Source of the DNA: Bacillota bacterium
Lineage (GTDB): Bacteria > Bacillota_C > Negativicutes > Sporomusales > Sporomusaceae
Direction of reading: 5' to 3'
Assembly: GCA_023441125.1 (NCBI GenBank)
Contig: JAEZQV010000148.1
Coordinates: 1 to 9,678, forward strand
Length of the DNA stretch: 9,678 nt
The notes under the pieces are model-generated. The model saw only the letters and a list, made by a program, of their open reading frames with translations. It was not told where the DNA came from and searched no databases. The translations under genes and the position numbers were made by a program. This document shows positions 6,700 to 9,678 of the stretch, piece after piece; position 1 is the first letter of the stretch, and each line of letters starts with the position of its first letter.

Positions 6700-8103
6700 T
6701 TACCACAGGCCGAGAACTTTCCACCACATGGAGCCAAGGCCTACCCAGATAATGAGGTTGATGACGGAGATAATGAACCCCAGCCGCCACCAGGTGCCTT
6801 GCTCGACATACCCGGCGCCGAAATAAATGGGGGAAGGACCGGCGGCATAATGGGTTAGCGACATACAGAGGTTGGACATAAAGGCCAGCGCCAGAGCCAC
6901 CAGGTAAGGCGGCGCGCCGGCGGCCGCGGCCACGGCGATAAAGGCCGGATACATGGCCGTGATATGGGCCGTCAGGCTGGCAAAGGCATAGTGGGCGTAG
7001 AGATAGACAACGGTAAGGACAATAAAGGCCTGCAGCCAGGGAATGCCAACAATGCTGGCGGCCATGGTCTTGGCAAACCAGGGAATGAAGCCCAGTTTGG
7101 CAAGGTAATCGGCCAGGCCTACCAGGGCGCCCATCCACACCAGCGTATCCCAGGCGCCTTTTTCTTCGAGCACATCTTTCCATTCCAGAACCTGGGCAGC
7201 CAGCATGACAACCACGGCTAAGAGGGCGACAACCGTCGCGTCCAGCTGGGTATACTGCGAGGTGCTCCAGAGCAGCAAAGCGCCGATAAACACACTGGCA
7301 ACAATTTTTTCGCCGCGGGACATGGGGCCCATGGCAGTAAGCTCTTTTGCCGCCAGGGCTTTAGCCTCCGGCGTCTTCTTGATCTCGGGCGGATAAAACT
7401 TATACAGGAAGTAGGGAACGACAAGAATGGAGATAATACCCGGGACGACAGAAGCTAAAGCCCATTGACCCCAGCTGAGCTGGATGTTCAGTGTTTTGGC
7501 GGCAAGCAAGGCGATAAGGGGATTTCCGGCCATCGAGGTCATAAACATAGCCGAGGTAATGGTATTGCCCTGATAAGCTGTTTGCATGAGATAACTGCCA
7601 ACCCGGCGGGCGCTTGTGCCCGGCTCGGATTCAAAGGCGGTGCAGAGACTGCGGACAATGGGAAAGAGGATGCCGCCGGCCCGGGCCGTATTCGAGGGAG
7701 TGGCCGGGCTGATAATCAGATCGCTCAGCACCAGGGTGTAGCCCAGTTTGAGGGTGCTGTCGCCAATGGCTTTTATCAGCAAAAAGGCGATCCGGCGGCC
7801 CAAACCGGTTTTGATGAACCCTTTGGCAAATAAAAAGGCGGCAACGATCAGCCAGATGGTGGTGTTGGCAAACCCGCTGATGGCCTCGGCCGGTTTGAGA
7901 ACACCAGCCAGCGCCGTGAAGGTTACACTGGCGAGAGCCACAGCACCGATGGGCAGCGGCTGGAGGATGAAGCCGAAGATCGTAGCTGCGAAAATGGCTG
8001 TTAAATGCCAGGCTTCCGGCTTAAGGCCCTGCGGTACGGGAAAAAACCAGATAGCCGCGCCTAAAGCAATGGTTGCCAAGGCTTTTACAACATTTCTGTT
8101 CAA
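6700..8103 (-). CDS. DASS (SLC13-like) dicarboxylate carrier, CitT/2-oxoglutarate-malate translocator subfamily
   Basis: A hydrophobic membrane protein of 467 residues from TTG 8103, with about a dozen membrane segments. It carries both signature loops of divalent anion:sodium symporter family members: ISPATPSNTARAGG (SNT at 137-139) and SLTHYAAGPSPIYF (415-428). The stretch YAHYAFASLTAHITAMYPAF is shared with CitT, TtdT and plant oxoglutarate/malate translocators. Relatives exchange one di- or tricarboxylate for another, often with succinate leaving the cell. As first gene of an operon with fumarase and fumarate reductase, import of malate, fumarate or tartrate against succinate is the natural guess. 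An in-frame ATG at 8157 would add 18 polar residues but has no ribosome site; TTG 8103 has AGGAAGGAG 8 bases upstream and gives the family-like start MNRNVVKALATIALG. Substrate is not readable from the sequence. Confidence 0.9.
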   Translation of the reverse strand: MNRNVVKALATIALGAAIWFFPVPQGLKPEAWHLTAIFAATIFGFILQPLPIGAVALASVTFTALAGVLKPAEAISGFANTTIWLIVAAFLFAKGFIKTGLGRRIAFLLIKAIGDSTLKLGYTLVLSDLIISPATPSNTARAGGILFPIVRSLCTAFESEPGTSARRVGSYLMQTAYQGNTITSAMFMTSMAGNPLIALLAAKTLNIQLSWGQWALASVVPGIISILVVPYFLYKFYPPEIKKTPEAKALAAKELTAMGPMSRGEKIVASVFIGALLLWSTSQYTQLDATVVALLAVVVMLAAQVLEWKDVLEEKGAWDTLVWMGALVGLADYLAKLGFIPWFAKTMAASIVGIPWLQAFIVLTVVYLYAHYAFASLTAHITAMYPAFIAVAAAAGAPPYLVALALAFMSNLCMSLTHYAAGPSPIYFGAGYVEQGTWWRLGFIISVINLIIWVGLGSMWWKVLGLW

Positions 8104-8111
8104 ATGAAAAG

Positions 8112-8120
8112 CTCCTTCCT
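8112..8120 (-). promoter_or_regulatory. Ribosome binding site setting a TTG start for the carrier
   Basis: On the minus strand AGGAAGGAG is followed by 8 bases (CTTTTCAT) and then TTG at 8103-8101. No comparable site precedes the ATG at 8157, so the protein should be shortened by 18 residues. Confidence 0.75.
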
Positions 8121-8204
8121 GCTTATAGTTTTTAGACGATTTTGATAATACGTCCATTACTACTTTAGCATTGGCCCGGCAGGAAGCAAAATACCGAAAA
8201 TCTA

Positions 8205-8213
8205 TGGTACAAT
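8205..8213 (+). promoter_or_regulatory. Extended -10 promoter of the LysR gene
   Basis: TGGTACAAT reads as TGn plus the hexamer TACAAT (8208-8213), five of six matches to TATAAT. There is no clear -35 at 17 bases (AGCAAA), which extended -10 promoters can do without. Transcription would start near 8220, about 27 bases before the GTG start. Confidence 0.5.
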
Positions 8214-8228
8214 AGGTAGTAACTATTG
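8210..8228. promoter_or_regulatory. LysR-type operator dyad (T-N11-A)
   Basis: CAATAG (8210-8215), 7 bases, then CTATTG (8223-8228) form a perfect 6-bp interrupted palindrome. It contains ATAG-N7-CTAT with T8213 and A8225 in the T-N11-A arrangement typical of LysR-family sites. It overlaps the lysR -10 hexamer and the likely transcription start, as expected for negative autoregulation. Confidence 0.55.
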
Positions 8229-8232
8229 CGAT

Positions 8233-8238
8233 GGGAGG
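8233..8238 (+). promoter_or_regulatory. Ribosome binding site setting a GTG start for the LysR gene
   Basis: GGGAGG lies 8 bases before GTG 8247, but only 2 before ATG 8241 and downstream of TTG 8226. The spacing and the resulting N-terminus MELRQLEYFQAV both support GTG. Confidence 0.75.
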
Positions 8239-8246
8239 ATATGCGG

Positions 8247-9155
8247 GTGGAATTGCGTCAACTGGAATATTTTCAGGCGGTCAGCCGTTTGCAGAACTTT
8301 ACACGCGCTGCCGAGGAACTGCATGTAGCCCAGCCGTCAATTACCAGCTCCATTCAAAAACTGAAAGAGGAACTGGGCGTTACCTTGTTTGACCGCAGTC
8401 AGAAAAAAGTTACGCTGACGACGGAAGGTCTGGCCTTTCATGGCCGAATTGATAAAATCATGTTTGAAGTTCGCCAGGCAATTGAGGAAATGGACGACTT
8501 CAGGAAACTGAACAAAGGGACCATTACCTTTGCTGCGCCGCCAATGATTGGGGCGTATCTGTTTCCGAACATTTTCAATCTGTTTAAGAGTGCCCATCCC
8601 AATTTGGATCTGGTGGTCTATGAGGAAGGGTCTTTGGCGGCCAGGACGATGCTGGAAAAAGAGGAGCTGGACCTGGGGATGATTATTCTGCCTGAGAACC
8701 CGACGGTGCTCAATACCATTCCCATTACCCAGGAAGAGATCATGCTCTGCCTGTCGCCCGGCCACCCGCTCAGTCTGGCGCAGAGCGTCAGTTTCAGTCA
8801 ACTGAAGGACGAAGCCTTTGTGCTCTTAAAGGAAGAGTTTTTTCACCGGCGGCTGGTGCTGGATGAGTGCGCCCGGCATGGATTCACGCCGCGCATCGTG
8901 TTTTCCTCCAACCAAATTGAGACCATCAAAGCCATGGTGGCCAGCAATGTCGGCATATCTTTCCTCATGGGCATGGTAATCCGGAACCACCCCAACCTGG
9001 TGGGCGTATCCCTGGCTGAGCCGCTGTCTATTACCATCGGACTGGCGTGGAAAAAGGGCAAATATTTATCGAAGGCTGCGCAGGCATTCATTGACTTTAT
9101 TGTCGCCTACACCCGGTCGCCCAGTTTCCGGGGAACAGGGACCAAGCCCCGGTAG
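8247..9155 (+). CDS. LysR-family transcriptional regulator
   Basis: From GTG 8247 the protein has 302 residues, a normal length for the family. Residues 1-60 are the winged helix-turn-helix: MELRQLEYFQAV, then FTRAAEELHVAQPSITSSI (recognition helix around AQPSITSSIQKL) and the wing ELGVTLFDRSQKKVTLT. A linker helix (about 60-88) leads to the ligand-binding domain, which opens with GTITFAAPPMIGAYLFP and contains the usual GSLAARTMLEKEELDLGMI. The last dozen residues (SPSFRGTGTKPR) look like an unstructured tail. It is transcribed away from the six-gene carrier/fumarase/fumarate reductase operon, the standard arrangement for a LysR protein that controls its neighbour and itself; the T-N11-A dyad at 8210-8228 is a candidate site. 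The effector is unknown; a C4-dicarboxylate would fit. Confidence 0.93.
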   Translation: MELRQLEYFQAVSRLQNFTRAAEELHVAQPSITSSIQKLKEELGVTLFDRSQKKVTLTTEGLAFHGRIDKIMFEVRQAIEEMDDFRKLNKGTITFAAPPMIGAYLFPNIFNLFKSAHPNLDLVVYEEGSLAARTMLEKEELDLGMIILPENPTVLNTIPITQEEIMLCLSPGHPLSLAQSVSFSQLKDEAFVLLKEEFFHRRLVLDECARHGFTPRIVFSSNQIETIKAMVASNVGISFLMGMVIRNHPNLVGVSLAEPLSITIGLAWKKGKYLSKAAQAFIDFIVAYTRSPSFRGTGTKPR

Positions 9156-9180
9156 CAGCTGCCGGCGAAGTGTGTCTTAT

Positions 9181-9209
9181 TTGCCCCTGTTGCATATATA
9201 TGGTATAAG
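9181..9209 (+). promoter_or_regulatory. Promoter of the DUF3794 gene
   Basis: TTGCCC (9181-9186), a 17-base spacer and TATAAG (9204-9209), with TGG before the -10, form a plausible vegetative-type promoter ending 21 bases before ATG 9231. The overlapping CATATATA (9193-9200) faintly resembles a sporulation sigma-E -10, but I see no convincing -35 for it. Confidence 0.5.
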
Positions 9210-9230
9210 ACGCGCGAAAGGGGGGTAATC

Positions 9231-9678
9231 ATGACACATATAGAACCATGGGATCGGCCGCTTTATTGTACAGCCGGGGCCGGCACCGGCCCGAAGTCCA
9301 TTGTGGTCCAGCAGGTGCTGGGGGAAAGAGAAGTCCAGAAGTCGCTTGACATTCATGTGGTTGTACCACGGCACAAGCCGGCTATTGAGCAAATTGTCGA
9401 CGTATTTGTCAAACGGCTGCGGATTACCAGTGTGGATGTTATACCCGATAAAGTTATCGTCAGAGGGCACTTTGAAGTCAAGGCCCTGTATGTGGCCTGC
9501 CGGCCCAGGCAGCCGGTCCATGCCGTTGAGGTATGGCCTGTCAGGTTCACCGCTTATGCCGATATCCGGGGTGTGCGGCGGGGGTCGGATGCGGATGCCA
9601 GCGTCATGGTAGAGTTTGTTGATTATGATTGTGAGGAACACACCCACGCTCACTGGTATAAGCGGAAGGGACACAAGC
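9231..9678 (+). CDS. DUF3794 (SPOCS/SipL-type) domain protein, N-terminal part
   Basis: The frame from ATG 9231 stays open for 149 codons to the window edge. AAAGGGGGG at 9217-9225 is the ribosome site. After about 20 residues it matches the DUF3794/SPOCS domain: VVQQVLGEREVQKSLDI, then VDVIPDKVIVRGHFEVKALY, the strand QPVHAVEVWPVRFTAYADI and DADASVMVEFVDYD. In C. difficile the same domain occurs in SipL, which binds SpoIVA during spore-coat assembly; many spore-forming Firmicutes have several short DUF3794 proteins of unknown role. A tail rich in His, Lys and Arg (EEHTHAHWYKRKGHK) begins before the window ends. It has its own promoter and appears unrelated in function to the C4 operon. The domain call is confident; the role in sporulation is inference. 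Confidence 0.8.
   Translation, partial: MTHIEPWDRPLYCTAGAGTGPKSIVVQQVLGEREVQKSLDIHVVVPRHKPAIEQIVDVFVKRLRITSVDVIPDKVIVRGHFEVKALYVACRPRQPVHAVEVWPVRFTAYADIRGVRRGSDADASVMVEFVDYDCEEHTHAHWYKRKGHK

Larger units (their letters stand above)
8104..8246. promoter_or_regulatory. Divergent regulatory region between the carrier operon and the LysR gene
   Basis: These 143 bases separate the two corrected starts. The lysR side has an extended -10 promoter and a dyad (listed separately). For the minus-strand operon the best -10 I can find is TATTAT (plus positions 8145-8150), with no good -35 at 17 bases (CAATGC). A weak -35 is common in promoters that need a LysR-type activator. A transcript from there would begin near 8138, after the ATG at 8157, which again supports TTG 8103. 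A 7-base inverted pair, TTACTAC (8157-8163) and GTAGTAA (8216-8222), brackets the region and may mark two regulator half-sites. Position of the operon promoter is weakly supported. Confidence 0.5.

Noticed and set aside
8171..8187. Possible sigma-54 promoter (TTGGCC...AGC)
   Set aside because: The GG and GC elements are 11 bases apart rather than 10 and the flanks do not match TGGCAC/TTGCA; no sigma-54 activator is nearby.
9128..9152. CCGGGG...CCCCGG hairpin at the end of the LysR gene
   Set aside because: The 6-bp stem has a 13-base loop and no T-tract after it, and it sits in coding sequence, so I do not call it a terminator.

Overview
The window (9,678 bases, moderately GC-rich) reads as ordinary chromosome of a strictly anaerobic, probably endospore-forming Firmicute. 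The enzyme repertoire (2-oxoacid:acceptor oxidoreductase, oxygen-sensitive two-subunit class I fumarase, HdrB-linked fumarate reductase), the strong AGGAGG-type ribosome sites and a DUF3794/SPOCS protein all fit the Negativicutes (Sporomusa-like bacteria). That placement is inference from gene content. I saw no RNA gene, CRISPR array, insertion sequence or phage gene.

Layout. (1) 1-1532, plus strand: the 3' end of an operon encoding a 2-oxoacid oxidoreductase. It holds the tail of an FAD/NAD(P)-type subunit and a complete TPP-binding beta subunit with an N-terminal four-cluster ferredoxin domain. (2) 1533-1695: a convergent gap with two hairpin terminators, one of them bidirectional. (3) 8103 down to 1696, minus strand: a six-gene operon running DASS dicarboxylate carrier, fumarase alpha, fumarase beta, fumarate reductase/succinate dehydrogenase flavoprotein, iron-sulfur subunit, and an HdrB-like CCG subunit (type E). 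Gaps are 40, 14 and 26 bases, and the last three genes overlap at their stop/start codons. (4) 8104-8246: a divergent regulatory region with an extended -10 promoter and a LysR-type dyad. (5) 8247-9155, plus strand: a LysR-type regulator, probably of the minus-strand operon. (6) 9231 to the end: the 5' part of a DUF3794 gene with its own promoter.

How the genes work together (inference). The carrier brings in a C4-dicarboxylate such as malate or fumarate, perhaps in exchange for succinate. Fumarase interconverts malate and fumarate, and the type E reductase reduces fumarate to succinate (or runs in reverse). The LysR protein likely senses a C4-acid or related metabolite.

The most notable biochemistry is in the reductase. 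The flavoprotein has Ala where succinate dehydrogenases and quinol:fumarate reductases normally carry the histidine that binds FAD covalently. The iron-sulfur subunit has a fourth cysteine at the usual 3Fe-4S site. No membrane anchor is encoded; an HdrB-like subunit with two complete CCG motifs takes its place. The flavoprotein also lacks a Tat signal, unlike the exported methylmenaquinol:fumarate reductases. Together these suggest a cytoplasm-facing, fumarate-reducing enzyme whose electron donor is not evident from the sequence. I found no wholly unknown system; this enzyme and its dedicated operon are the best candidates for follow-up. Two annotated starts also need correcting: TTG 8103 for the carrier and GTG 8247 for the regulator.
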